Shown here: piece by piece, positions 8,556-16,458 of the stretch
Numbering within the stretch: position 1 is the stretch's first letter
How the letters are laid out: each line of letters opens with the position of its first letter
Assembly: GCF_002250115.1 (NCBI RefSeq)
Contig: NZ_CP019985.1
Coordinates: 4,402,001 to 4,466,000, forward strand
Direction: 5' to 3'
DNA: 64,000 nt
Source: Shouchella clausii
Lineage (GTDB): Bacteria; Bacillota; Bacilli; Bacillales; Bacillaceae_D
Translations under genes and position numbers: made by a program
Notes under the pieces: generated by a model
Database searches by the model: none
Seen by the model: the letters and a program-made list of their open reading frames with translations, nothing else
Told to the model about the DNA's origin: nothing

Positions 8556-10267
8556 ATGTCCTTTATCCTCCTGTCTCGAACATGCTGAAGCATATACATA
8601 CTGACCATTACAAGCAAAATGGCCGTGACAATGAGCATCGAAAAAGCGGTAGAATGAGTCGAGTACCCGGCTTGCTCAAAGTTAAAGATCATAAGCCCAA
8701 TCGTTTCTGACCCGCTCGACCATAGCAATGAGGAGACAGTCAGTTCCGTCAACGCCGTCAGAAATACAAGGAACGCGCCACTTAAAACACCTGGCAGTAG
8801 CAAAGGCACTAACACGCGGCGCCACTTCGCCATTGGCCGTGCTCCGAATAAGCTAGCCGCCTCTTCCATCGACGGATCGACTTGAACCATCGCTGTATAG
8901 CTGCCCCGGACTTGCAACACCATAAACCGAGTGATATAGGCAATAAACAAAATCCCAATCGTTCCATACACGCCTGGATTCCAGCCAGGAATCGGCTCGA
9001 GCCACATAAAAATCATTGCCAGAGCAAGCACCATTCCTGGTAGTGCATATGGGAAGCCAACAAATACTTCAAGCGCCCGATTAAGTGCATTTGGTTGACG
9101 GGCACGCATATAGGCGAGTCCAGTGCCGACGAATAGGCAAATCGCCATTGTGCCTGCTGCTAAAAGCAAGCTGTTGCCAATCGCACCTTGGACACGGTCA
9201 TTCTCAAACAAAATAAAACGGTAATGATCAAGCGTGAGATGATCCGCTGAAAACGGCAAGCCATATGCCTTGACCAAAGACGATTGCAACATAGAAGCAA
9301 TCGGCACAACTGTGATCATCAACAAAAATGCCCATAAAGAGAGTTCAACTGGCAGGCGTAGCCGCCCAAGCTGGTAGCGGGGCTCATGGTCTTGTTGGAT
9401 CGTTTCGGTTTGCTTTGCTTTGCGCACAAGCCACCATTGCGCAAATGTGCCAAGTAACGCAACAGCAGCTAAAATGACTGAGAGCGTTGCCGCCCGCGCA
9501 AAAGCAGACGGTCCAAATCCAACTACTTCTTGGTAAATGGCTGTGCTGAGCACTGTAATTTGCGCCGGGATGCCGAGAAACGCCGGGATGCCGAAGTTGT
9601 CTAAATTGGCGATAAAGGCAAGCAGGCCACCACCGGCCAGTCCTGGAAGCGCAAGAGGAAAGGTTACTTGTTTGAATACATGCCAACTGCTTGCCCCACT
9701 TGCCCGTGCAGCCCATTCCATTTCACGGGGAATTTTTCGCAGCACACCTACTGTAAATAAGAAAACAAGTGGAAAATGGGACAAAGCAAGTGTAAAGATG
9801 ATGCCTTCCATCGAATACATTTGCAACGGTTCGAGTGAGAAAGGAAGGAGCTGAAGCAACGATGCCACCCAGCCGTTGCTGCTCATAAGCTGTGTCCATG
9901 ATAATGTCAAAATGTAGGACGGAATAATAAAAGGGACTAAAATCATCAGTTGCAGTAATTTTTTTAAGCGAATGTCGCTATAAGCAACCAGCCAGGCAAA
10001 AACCAATCCTAACGCGAGCGCGAGCGTTGTCGCCCCCGCTACCATCACAACGGTATTGCCAAAAATCGTCCATGTTCGTGGTTCAGAAAAGATTTGCGTA
10101 TAATAGGATAATGTTAGCTGGCCTTCCTGAAAAAAACTAAGCAAAAACAGTCGGATAACCGGTAGCACAAACAAGCAAAAAATGACCAAAGCAAGTACCC
10201 ACGCCAGCAGGCGTCGCTTCTGAAAAAAGGCAAAGCGTTGATGAGCTCCATCTAGTTGTACGCCCAC
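8552..10267 (-). CDS. ABC importer permease with two fused transmembrane domains, FbpB/AfuB type
   Basis: A 571-residue membrane protein made of two tandem permease units of about 6 spans each. Each unit carries an EAA-type loop for contact with the ATPase: EMEWAARASGASSWHVFKQVTFPLALPG (about 190-220) and MEEAASLFGARPMAKWRRVLVPLLLPG (about 465-495). This fused layout is typical of FbpB/AfuB. I choose GTG 10267 because AGGGGGGAATAAA precedes it with ideal spacing. ATG 10285 lacks a ribosome binding site. It follows the binding protein gene and overlaps the ATPase start by four bases. Confidence 0.9.
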   Translation of the reverse strand: MGVQLDGAHQRFAFFQKRRLLAWVLALVIFCLFVLPVIRLFLLSFFQEGQLTLSYYTQIFSEPRTWTIFGNTVVMVAGATTLALALGLVFAWLVAYSDIRLKKLLQLMILVPFIIPSYILTLSWTQLMSSNGWVASLLQLLPFSLEPLQMYSMEGIIFTLALSHFPLVFLFTVGVLRKIPREMEWAARASGASSWHVFKQVTFPLALPGLAGGGLLAFIANLDNFGIPAFLGIPAQITVLSTAIYQEVVGFGPSAFARAATLSVILAAVALLGTFAQWWLVRKAKQTETIQQDHEPRYQLGRLRLPVELSLWAFLLMITVVPIASMLQSSLVKAYGLPFSADHLTLDHYRFILFENDRVQGAIGNSLLLAAGTMAICLFVGTGLAYMRARQPNALNRALEVFVGFPYALPGMVLALAMIFMWLEPIPGWNPGVYGTIGILFIAYITRFMVLQVRGSYTAMVQVDPSMEEAASLFGARPMAKWRRVLVPLLLPGVLSGAFLVFLTALTELTVSSLLWSSGSETIGLMIFNFEQAGYSTHSTAFSMLIVTAILLVMVSMYMLQHVRDRRIKDI

Positions 10268-10298
10268 TTTATTCCCCCCTGTCAATCATGTCGTTCAT

Positions 10299-11375
10299 TT
10301 AATGGGCTCCAAAAATAGATTGAAATTGTTCTTTATCTTCTTCTCGCCCTTCCAACAAATCGGCAAGATCGGCTGATAACACATGGAGTTCGTCCCCTCC
10401 CTTGAGTCCAGCTGGTGCGTCTATCCCTTCACGAATCGGCGTGTAGCCAACGTCTTTGCCTAGCTGTTGCCCTTCTTCAGAAAGGACAAAATCGACAAAT
10501 GCTTTCGCTGCCCCTTCATTTTTGCTGTTTTTTGTTATCGCAATCGGCTCCGTAATGACTGGCACGCCTTCTTCTGGATAAACAAAATCAATCGGAGACC
10601 CTTGTTCTTTCGCATTGGCTACGACAAAATCAACGACCATTCCATAAGAAGCCTCGCCGCCCGCTACTGCTTGGACCACACCGCCATTTCCTTGAACGAC
10701 TGTTGTTTCATTTTCATAAAGCTTCTCATAAAACGACCAGCCAAAATCGTCGTTTCGGCTAAATACACCTGCGTTGTATGCAGCCGCGCCTGAATAAAGG
10801 GGGCTTGGCATTGTCAGTTCCCCTTTGGCATTGTCTGCGGTTAACTCGAACCAAGATGTTGGCGCCTCCTCTACTAAATCGGTGTTATAAGCGAGCACAG
10901 TCGCCATTAGCTTTGTGCCGATATACATATAGTCTTGATCAACAAAATCAGCAGGGATGTGGGCAAGCTCCGGGGACTCGTATGGCAACAGCAAGTCCTT
11001 CTCTTTTAAGTTTTCGAACGTCACTGCATCCGCCAGCAAAAGCACGTCCGCTTGTACCGAACCCGCCTCCTCTTCCGCCAACAAGCGGCTGACAACTTCT
11101 TCTGTCCCAGAACGGAAAATCGTGACGTCGACATCAGGATACTGTTCGCGAAAGCCAGCGACGAGCGCCTCAGCATCGGCATCTGGCTGGGATGTATAAA
11201 ACGAAAGCGTTCCAGCAATTGCATCCGTTCCTTCCGCCTGTTCCGTTTCATTTGTTTCAGATGTTTCTGCCGCGGAATTCACTTGCTCTTGGACATTTTC
11301 TGCTCCGCATCCTGCCAAACTAACAGCACTAAAGACCAATAAAGCAAATGGGACCATTCGTTTTTTTTCTATCAT
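10299..11375 (-). CDS. Extracellular solute-binding lipoprotein, FbpA/AfuA type
   Basis: A 358-residue binding protein with a lipoprotein signal: positively charged MIEKKR, a hydrophobic core and lipobox SLAGC with Cys23. A Glu/Thr/Asn-rich linker follows, then a type II periplasmic-binding fold (GTLSFYTSQPDADAEALVAGF ... ADVLLLAD). The adjacent double tyrosine typical of many Fe(III)-binding FbpA proteins is not evident, which weakens the iron call. The binding surface cannot be read further. Its ATG overlaps the surE stop (ATGA) and AGGAGG lies nine bases upstream. The start point and coupling place it as the third gene of the operon. Confidence 0.88.
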   Translation of the reverse strand: MIEKKRMVPFALLVFSAVSLAGCGAENVQEQVNSAAETSETNETEQAEGTDAIAGTLSFYTSQPDADAEALVAGFREQYPDVDVTIFRSGTEEVVSRLLAEEEAGSVQADVLLLADAVTFENLKEKDLLLPYESPELAHIPADFVDQDYMYIGTKLMATVLAYNTDLVEEAPTSWFELTADNAKGELTMPSPLYSGAAAYNAGVFSRNDDFGWSFYEKLYENETTVVQGNGGVVQAVAGGEASYGMVVDFVVANAKEQGSPIDFVYPEEGVPVITEPIAITKNSKNEGAAKAFVDFVLSEEGQQLGKDVGYTPIREGIDAPAGLKGGDELHVLSADLADLLEGREEDKEQFQSIFGAH

Positions 11376-12172
11376 TGGATGATACCTCCTGTATGTTCCT
11401 GTGGTTGCACGAACAATCGTTCAATCCGTTGAATTTCTTTTTTGTTAACCCGTTTATGTTCAATTGGTGTAATCGTAATATAGCCCTCACGCAGCTTAGC
11501 GTAGTCGCTTTCCTCTGCTAATTCTTCTTGCTTTAGTTGGTTCAAGTGATCTTTTAGCCAGTAATACACGTTCCCGTGTGGATCATTTAAGCCAACATAC
11601 CGGTAGCGTGTAACCGCCAAGTCCATCGGTACAACAGCAAAGCCTTTTACAAAGCTTTTTTGCAAATACGGCAAATTAATGTTTAAAAACAGGCCTGGTT
11701 TCCATTTTCGTTGGAACAACACTTCTAGCACGCCGTAAAATAATTCTTTCGGATAGTGCAATTTGATTGGTTCGTCAAGCTTATTAATCGAAACGGATAC
11801 GGCAGGAACATGGTGGAGGACCGATTCAGCTGCGCCTGCCATTGTGCCAGAATAAAATAGATCACGGCCTAGGTTAGGGCCAATGTTCATGCCTGAAAAA
11901 ACAAAATCCGGCTTAGCATCACACAATACTTCTAGCCCCAACTTAACACAATCGGCTGTCGTTCCGTTCACCGCATAAGCGGGTACAGTCTGTCCAAAAA
12001 TCGACACAGGCGTCGCCTTAATCGGCTGCCTGAGTGTAATCGAATGGCTAATCGCGCTCCGTTCTTGATCAGGGCATACAACCAATACATCGCCAAAATG
12101 TTGCAACGTCTCAATTAAAGCCTGTACGCCTGGCGCAAAAATACCGTCATCGTTGGTAACCAGAAACTTCAT
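11372..12172 (-). CDS. surE: 5'/3'-nucleotidase SurE
   Basis: SurE is a metal-dependent phosphatase acting on nucleoside monophosphates and, in some species, on polyphosphate or other phosphoesters. Motifs seen: MKFLVTNDDG with metal-ligand Asp8/Asp9, the ERSAISHS segment, GTTADCVKLG, and SGMNIGPNLG followed by YSGTMAGAAE. The product is 266 aa. ATG 12172 is preceded by AAAGAGGGGTTGT. The longer open frame to 12364 runs through the upstream gene and is not used. surE starts inside the TIM-barrel gene (26-base overlap) and overlaps the binding-protein start, so it is embedded in a transport operon, an unusual setting for surE. Confidence 0.95.
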   Translation of the reverse strand: MKFLVTNDDGIFAPGVQALIETLQHFGDVLVVCPDQERSAISHSITLRQPIKATPVSIFGQTVPAYAVNGTTADCVKLGLEVLCDAKPDFVFSGMNIGPNLGRDLFYSGTMAGAAESVLHHVPAVSVSINKLDEPIKLHYPKELFYGVLEVLFQRKWKPGLFLNINLPYLQKSFVKGFAVVPMDLAVTRYRYVGLNDPHGNVYYWLKDHLNQLKQEELAEESDYAKLREGYITITPIEHKRVNKKEIQRIERLFVQPQEHTGGIIQ

Positions 12173-12959
12173 ACAACCCCTCTTTCTGCTTTTGTCGAAC
12201 ACCTTCCAAATAGTGAAGGTGACAGAGCAGCTTGCGATTTGATAAAGCATCCATGCCTTCAAGCACAACAGGAATGGTGGCCTCTTCCAATAAAGCGAGA
12301 ATCGGCCCCAGCTGAATGTCCCCTTCCCCAAGCGCCAAATGGTAAGCCGAACTGGAAGAGTCACTTAAATGAACTTTGCTAATTTGCTTTGTTGCTAGGT
12401 ACGCTTCAACCACATCCATGTGCAACGGAATATGGGCAACATCAAATGTTACTGAAAAACGTCCCTTGACTGCTTCAAGCAACGTATTCATTTCGTCTGG
12501 CGTTGTAATCAACTCTTTTCCTTTTGGCTCCATCAATTCTAGCGATAACAAAACCCCATACTGCTCCGCTAGTTTAATTAACGTCTCTGTAACAGCGATT
12601 TGCTGTTCTTGGTGCCATTCAAGCCATCCGCCATCTACACTTAACCGCCCAGGATGGACAGTGACATTGCTTGCCCCTAGTTTTGCTGCCGTTTCAAAAG
12701 ACCGCTCCAACTCCCGCAACGACTGCTCACGAATGCCTTTGTTAATCGATATTTGATTCAAATCCCAACTCGGGGCATGAAACGTGTATGCGAGCGGCAA
12801 ATCCCGTTGAGCCCGTTCAACCTCGAAGACGCTCGTCCCGTGCCAGTTCATCTGTTCTGCCCAAATCTCAGCGCCATAGAGCCCAAGTTTCGCAAATTCA
12901 GCCAGCACTTCTGGAATCGGCTTGGACCAAAGAAGCGTGGTTGACGCATATACATTCAT
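12147..12959 (-). CDS. Sugar phosphate isomerase/epimerase-like TIM-barrel protein
   Basis: A 270-residue protein of the AP-endonuclease-2/xylose-isomerase-like TIM-barrel superfamily. The order of potential metal ligands fits the family: AYTFHAP (His near 60), NVTVHPG (His near 100), LSLELMEP (Glu near 145), VTFDVAHIPLH (Asp/His near 175), SKVHLSDS (His near 200), and VVLEGMD (Glu near 240). Members isomerise or epimerise sugars, or cleave phosphodiesters; the substrate is unknown. ATG 12959 has AAAAGGAG upstream. It heads the operon with surE and the FbpABC/AfuABC-type importer, which suggests catabolism of the imported compound. Confidence 0.85.
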   Translation of the reverse strand: MNVYASTTLLWSKPIPEVLAEFAKLGLYGAEIWAEQMNWHGTSVFEVERAQRDLPLAYTFHAPSWDLNQISINKGIREQSLRELERSFETAAKLGASNVTVHPGRLSVDGGWLEWHQEQQIAVTETLIKLAEQYGVLLSLELMEPKGKELITTPDEMNTLLEAVKGRFSVTFDVAHIPLHMDVVEAYLATKQISKVHLSDSSSSAYHLALGEGDIQLGPILALLEEATIPVVLEGMDALSNRKLLCHLHYLEGVRQKQKEGLYEVSGYQR

Positions 12960-13354
12960 GTATAATTCTCCTTTTTACTCGTGTCCTTTTTATCTCACTA
13001 CTTTTTTCAAATGCATGGGCAAGTCAATGATCCGCCCCACCCCTTTCGGCTATTTATTTACAGTGTAGCAGCATGATTTCAAGAGAGATTTAAACAAAGC
13101 TATCCATTATCTAAATCTTTTGTAAAGAATCCCGTGTTTGAACAGGAATAACAGAAAACCGTGTAAATCGGATTTATCCTTGGGTTCACCTTGAAACGTT
13201 GCGCAAAATTGTAAACATTCTGTTGTGATTTAATCAAACATTCATATTTGCAGCCCGTGAAAGCATGCTTGTTGCATTCAAAATCAATTTGACGTATAGT
13301 TAATTACAGACTCAACCGATCTGGAATAACGGCAAAATTGGAGGGGCTGTAGCA
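12960..13354. other. Divergent intergenic region, 395 bp
   Basis: This region separates the minus-strand importer operon from the plus-strand Rrf2 gene. Apart from the Rrf2 promoter (13272-13300) and the two ribosome binding sites I see no ORF, strong hairpin or recognisable riboswitch. A promoter for the importer operon must lie here but no convincing -35/-10 pair stands out on the minus strand. Confidence 0.6.
13272..13300 (+). promoter_or_regulatory. Sigma-A-like promoter of the Rrf2 gene
   Basis: TTGCAT (13272-13277) and TATAGT (13295-13300) are separated by 17 bases, about 55 bases before the Rrf2 start codon. The spacer contains AATCAATTTGAC. An autoregulatory Rrf2 site near here is possible but not identifiable. 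Confidence 0.65.
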
Positions 13355-13774
13355 ATGAAATATTCAAAGGCAACGAACTATGCACTGCATACAATGGCTT
13401 TTTTGACGCTAAATGAAAAAGACGAAGCGATTGGCGTTGAACAGTTGGCGAAGATGCAAAATCTCTCGCCTACGTATCTGTCAAAAATTTTAACTAAGCT
13501 GGTTAAAGCCGGGTTAATCGAATCAACGCCTGGTGTAAAAGGCGGCTACCGTCTTTTAAAACGCCAGAAGGAAACGTCTTTTCTTGATGTGATCCAAGCA
13601 ATTGAAGGTCAAACGAGCTTGTTTCATTGTTCGCTCGACCACAAAGAGCTCCCACACAATCATGGTTGTTTGATTGAGCAAGTCATGATGAACGCCGAGG
13701 CAAAAATGAAAGCGGATCTCGATGCCACTTACATTGCAGACATCGCCAGACAAATGAAAAAAAAAAGGGCCTAG
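13355..13774 (+). CDS. Rrf2 family transcriptional regulator
   Basis: A 139-residue winged-helix regulator of the Rrf2 family. It shows MKYSKATNYALHTMAFL (first helix), AIGVEQLAKMQNLSPTYLSKILTKLVKAGLIEST (HTH) and GVKGGYRL (wing). Two cysteines, in LFHCSLD and NHGCLIEQ (about residues 90 and 109), sit where other Rrf2 proteins hold Fe-S or redox cysteines. The third conserved cysteine of IscR-type sensors is missing, so thiol sensing is more likely than a cluster (inference). ATG 13355 follows GGAGGGG. The next gene, 67 bases on, is a thioredoxin-reductase-like flavoprotein, probably its target. Confidence 0.9.
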   Translation: MKYSKATNYALHTMAFLTLNEKDEAIGVEQLAKMQNLSPTYLSKILTKLVKAGLIESTPGVKGGYRLLKRQKETSFLDVIQAIEGQTSLFHCSLDHKELPHNHGCLIEQVMMNAEAKMKADLDATYIADIARQMKKKRA

Positions 13775-13841
13775 TCTCCTTTTTTGCACCGATTACAGAT
13801 ATAAAGAGTCCTTAATATATACAATAAAGGAGCATAGAGCC

Positions 13842-14738
13842 ATGTTTGATTGCATCATTATAGGAGGAGGCCCAGCTGGGCTAAACGCAGCACTTGTACT
13901 AGGTAGAGCGAAACGAAAGGTACTGCTATTGGATGAAAACAAACCACGGAATGCCGTCACCCATGCATCACATGGTTTTCTAACTAGAGACGGGATCAAA
14001 CCGAGCGCGTTTAAAGAAGCAGCATACGCCGATTTGAGAAAATATCCAAATATAGAGTGGGCACAAGTACGCGTAGGCGCAATGACAAAAGAACAAGGCG
14101 GCTTTTCTGTGCAAACAGAAACGAAGGAAACGTATCACGCACGGAAAATCTTGCTTGCCACAGGTTTAAAAGATCAATTGCCAGATATAGCAGGAATTGA
14201 GTCATTTTACGGCTCGAGCTTATTCCCGTGTCCATTTTGTGATGGCTGGGAATTACGCGATCGGCCCCTTGTCGTCATTTGTAAAGATGAGCGCGTCCTC
14301 CACTTAGGAAAACTCATCTGGAACTGGAGCAAAGACTTAGTCATTTGCACAAATGGCCAGCGCTTTTTAACGGATGAGCAGAAAACTGCGTTTCTAGCCA
14401 ACGGCATCAAAGTGATCGAAGAAGAAATCGCGGCCCTCGAAGGAGAAGACGGCCAACTACAAAACATTCGCTTTGCCGATGGCCAAGAAATCAACAGAGA
14501 AGGCGGCTTTGTGGCAGTCGATTTGCAGCAAGCCGAAGCCTTTGGGAAAGCACTTGGCTGCACATACAACGAGCAAGGCGGCATCAAAACCGATCCGTTT
14601 GGCAGAACAAGCGTCGCAGGTGTTTACGCTAGCGGCGATACTACCTTTAACGGGCCACAGCAACTGATTTTAGCGGCAGCAGAAGGCAGCAAAGTCGGGG
14701 CAGGCATCGTGATTGATTTGGTTGATGAAGAGTTTTAA
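13842..14738 (+). CDS. Thioredoxin-reductase-like NAD(P)/FAD-dependent oxidoreductase
   Basis: A 298-residue flavoprotein with the FAD motif IIIGGGPAGLNAAL at the N-terminus, an ATGLKDQLP segment and a redox pair CPFC in SLFPCPFCDGWE (about residue 127-130). A C-terminal FAD contact GVYASGDTT is present. This is the layout of low-molecular-weight thioredoxin reductases. The NAD(P)-binding segment (VVICKDERVLHLGKLI) lacks a classical GxGxxA, so the electron donor or partner may differ from TrxB. ATG 13842 has AAAGGAG upstream. It is paired with the Rrf2 regulator, which suggests a redox-responsive unit. The physiological disulfide partner is unknown. Confidence 0.85.
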   Translation: MFDCIIIGGGPAGLNAALVLGRAKRKVLLLDENKPRNAVTHASHGFLTRDGIKPSAFKEAAYADLRKYPNIEWAQVRVGAMTKEQGGFSVQTETKETYHARKILLATGLKDQLPDIAGIESFYGSSLFPCPFCDGWELRDRPLVVICKDERVLHLGKLIWNWSKDLVICTNGQRFLTDEQKTAFLANGIKVIEEEIAALEGEDGQLQNIRFADGQEINREGGFVAVDLQQAEAFGKALGCTYNEQGGIKTDPFGRTSVAGVYASGDTTFNGPQQLILAAAEGSKVGAGIVIDLVDEEF

Positions 14739-14857
14739 TGATTAGACAAGGTCCTTTCCAGAAAATGACTTGGAGCATTGCTTATGGAACAAACAAAATG
14801 GGCAGTGCACGAAAATATCTGGATATGACCAAATACCTTGAATGGCTGAAACAATAA
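14738..14857 (+). pseudogene. Possible gene remnant or micro-ORF (39 codons)
   Basis: The frame starts with an ATG that overlaps the preceding stop (TAATG at 14736-14740). It encodes MIRQGPFQKMTWSIAYGTNK, then GSARKYLDMTKYLEWLKQ and a stop. The end looks like the C-terminal strand/helix of a larger enzyme, for example a trypsin-fold protease tail, but the match is only impressionistic. It could equally be a translationally coupled micropeptide. Confidence 0.3.
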
Positions 14858-15140
14858 CTAGTCCAGCATGACATCGTTGTGTTACGCACAATAGGCTTTA
14901 CAAGGAGTGACGGGCGTGATCACCTTTAGTATGATGCGAATCTTTCTTTCTACTCACTCGCCCCTTCGCATTCGCATCACGCCCGTAGAGGCTCCGTGTT
15001 CAAGCTGATTCCTTCGTGTTAAGCCGAAGTTGAATTTACACATAAATTTGGCTTGATCAATCAACAAAAGTAGAAATAAACCTGTTTGTTTTCGTATTTA
15101 TCAATCTAGTATAGTCACTGCACCTGCTATTTAATGTGAA
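14858..15140. other. Intergenic region with a long imperfect inverted repeat
   Basis: No ORF is apparent. The only structure seen is the inverted repeat at 14910-14986 (listed separately). The segment 15060-15140 is AT-rich and lies downstream of the small lipoprotein gene on the minus strand. Confidence 0.5.
14910..14986. repeat. Imperfect inverted repeat with bulged arm
   Basis: The right arm 14970-14986 (ATTCGCATCACGCCCGT) is complementary to two left blocks, ACGGGCGTGAT (14910-14920) and GATGCGAAT (14933-14941). The left blocks are separated by an inserted 12 bases. The 17-bp stem could fold with a bulge. There is no T run, so it is not a simple terminator. Confidence 0.6.
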
Positions 15141-15371
15141 TCAAGTGCAACATTCAGTAGCGTCCTTCACTGCATCTTCTTGTATGAAGATTTTACCATC
15201 TCTCGTTTCGTAAGGGATATTATTGTCTTCAAGTCTTTGTGAATGTTCTGGTATATCCTCGCTCCCCCAATTAACGTTAAATTCTCCCGTATATTTTCCT
15301 TGCTGTTGACAAGCACTCATTGCGATCGCAGTGAGAACCAAGCAACTAAAAATTATTATTTTTCTTTTCAT
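15141..15371 (-). CDS. Small lipoprotein, hypothetical (76 aa)
   Basis: The N-terminus MKRKIIIFSCLVLTAIAMSAC is a lipoprotein signal with lipobox MSAC and lipidation at Cys21, leaving about 55 exported residues. The mature part has an acidic stretch EDIPEHSQRLEDNNIPYE and ends with a CC pair (ECCT). I do not recognise a family; the function is unknown. ATG 15371 has AAAGGGTG nine bases upstream. It lies between the pdaA terminator and the inverted-repeat region and appears monocistronic. Confidence 0.65.
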   Translation of the reverse strand: MKRKIIIFSCLVLTAIAMSACQQQGKYTGEFNVNWGSEDIPEHSQRLEDNNIPYETRDGKIFIQEDAVKDATECCT

Positions 15372-15450
15372 CTAATCAAACACCCTTTCTTCCAGCTGTT
15401 TGGACAACATTCTTCCTCACCCTGTACCCTTTTTCTCTCTTTAATTGTAC

Positions 15451-15500
15451 AAAAAAGCCTGTCGACTGTCTCGGTTTTACCGAGATTTTGCCAACAGGCT
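15451..15500 (-). terminator. Rho-independent terminator of pdaA
   Basis: On the minus strand AGCCTGTTGGC pairs with GTCGACAGGCT. An inner CTCGG/CCGAG stem adds to it, and T6 follows at 15456-15451. Confidence 0.85.
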
Positions 15501-15539
15501 GAACTACTTTTGCACCAAACGTTAATTGAGCGGTACACA

Positions 15540-16319
15540 CTAAGGCATGGGAGAATGTAACGACAATTCGTCTAAACTGCGGAACGTGTAGCCTTGGCGC
15601 CGGCATTCATCAATAATATCAGGCAATGCTTCGGCGTTATCAGGCGATACAGCGTGGATTAACATAATCGCTCCAGGGTGGATTCGTTTCATTACTTGGT
15701 CGTAGGCATACTTTCCGCCCTTTTGTTTATCGACTTCCCAGTCTTTATACGCAAGGGACCAAAATACATTCGTATAGCCAAGCTCCTTTGACTTCATGAG
15801 CGTCCGCTCACTAAATTCCCCTCTTGGTGGCCGTAAATAGCGCATCTCCGTCTCGCCTGTTATTTCAGTAAACAATGTTTTCACGTCGTCGAGTTCAGCC
15901 GCTAGCTTGGCATCGCTTGTTTGTGGCAAACTCGGATGGTGGTATGAATGGTTGCCGACAATGTGCCCTTCCGCCACCATTCGTTTCACAAGCTCTGGCG
16001 CTGTTTTTAAATAATGGCCTGTCACAAAAAAAGCGCCTGTAACCTGTTTTTCTTTTAACACGTCAAGGACTTTTTCGGTATAGCCGTTCTCATACCCGTT
16101 GTCAAATGTTAAATATAAAGACTTGCTGTCCCGGTCGCCAATAAAGTAACCATCAGCTTGCTCTAACAGCTCTTTGTACAATGGTTCTGTATCTGCAGGC
16201 GTGTGGGCTGGAGCCGGTTTGTAACTCCAATTGTATGTTTTGTTTTCATACCCGAGCGCAAATGAAGTTTGCCCAATGATAATGGAAAGCGAAAGCAGTA
16301 AACAAAGTGCATTTTTCAT
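15540..16319 (-). CDS. pdaA: N-acetylmuramic acid deacetylase PdaA (spore cortex delta-lactam synthesis)
   Basis: A 259-residue polysaccharide deacetylase (CE4/NodB fold) with a Sec signal peptide (about residues 1-23). The motifs match PdaA: LTFDNGYENGYT (catalytic/metal Asp), GNHSYHHPSL (metal His pair) and YLRPPRGEFSERT. The late motif IMLIHAVS is also present. PdaA deacetylates muramic acid in cortex peptidoglycan so that muramic-delta-lactam can form, a mark needed by germination lytic enzymes. The length equals the B. subtilis enzyme (263 aa). ATG 16319 has AAAGGGAG upstream. It is divergent from the DUF368 gene. Confidence 0.92.
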   Translation of the reverse strand: MKNALCLLLSLSIIIGQTSFALGYENKTYNWSYKPAPAHTPADTEPLYKELLEQADGYFIGDRDSKSLYLTFDNGYENGYTEKVLDVLKEKQVTGAFFVTGHYLKTAPELVKRMVAEGHIVGNHSYHHPSLPQTSDAKLAAELDDVKTLFTEITGETEMRYLRPPRGEFSERTLMKSKELGYTNVFWSLAYKDWEVDKQKGGKYAYDQVMKRIHPGAIMLIHAVSPDNAEALPDIIDECRRQGYTFRSLDELSLHSPMP

Positions 16320-16458
16320 ACATTTCTCCCTTTCATATGTTTATCCGTAGCTTCCGTCAGCAGAAAGGCTTTTATGCGTTCTTTTTTGTTGCATGTTTTA
16401 ATGGGCTATGGTTTCATTAGCATGATGCTGTTTTTGCGATCAACTAGGAGGATGCTAA

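Noticed and set aside
7491-11375. Confident annotation as an Fe(III) transporter
   Set aside because: The family label is based on remote similarity; no iron-ligand tyrosine pair or Fur box is visible, and the operon partners point to a phosphate ester.
13190-13210. Possible cre site TGAAACGTTGCGCA upstream of the Rrf2 gene
   Set aside because: The central CG is out of register with the CcpA consensus.
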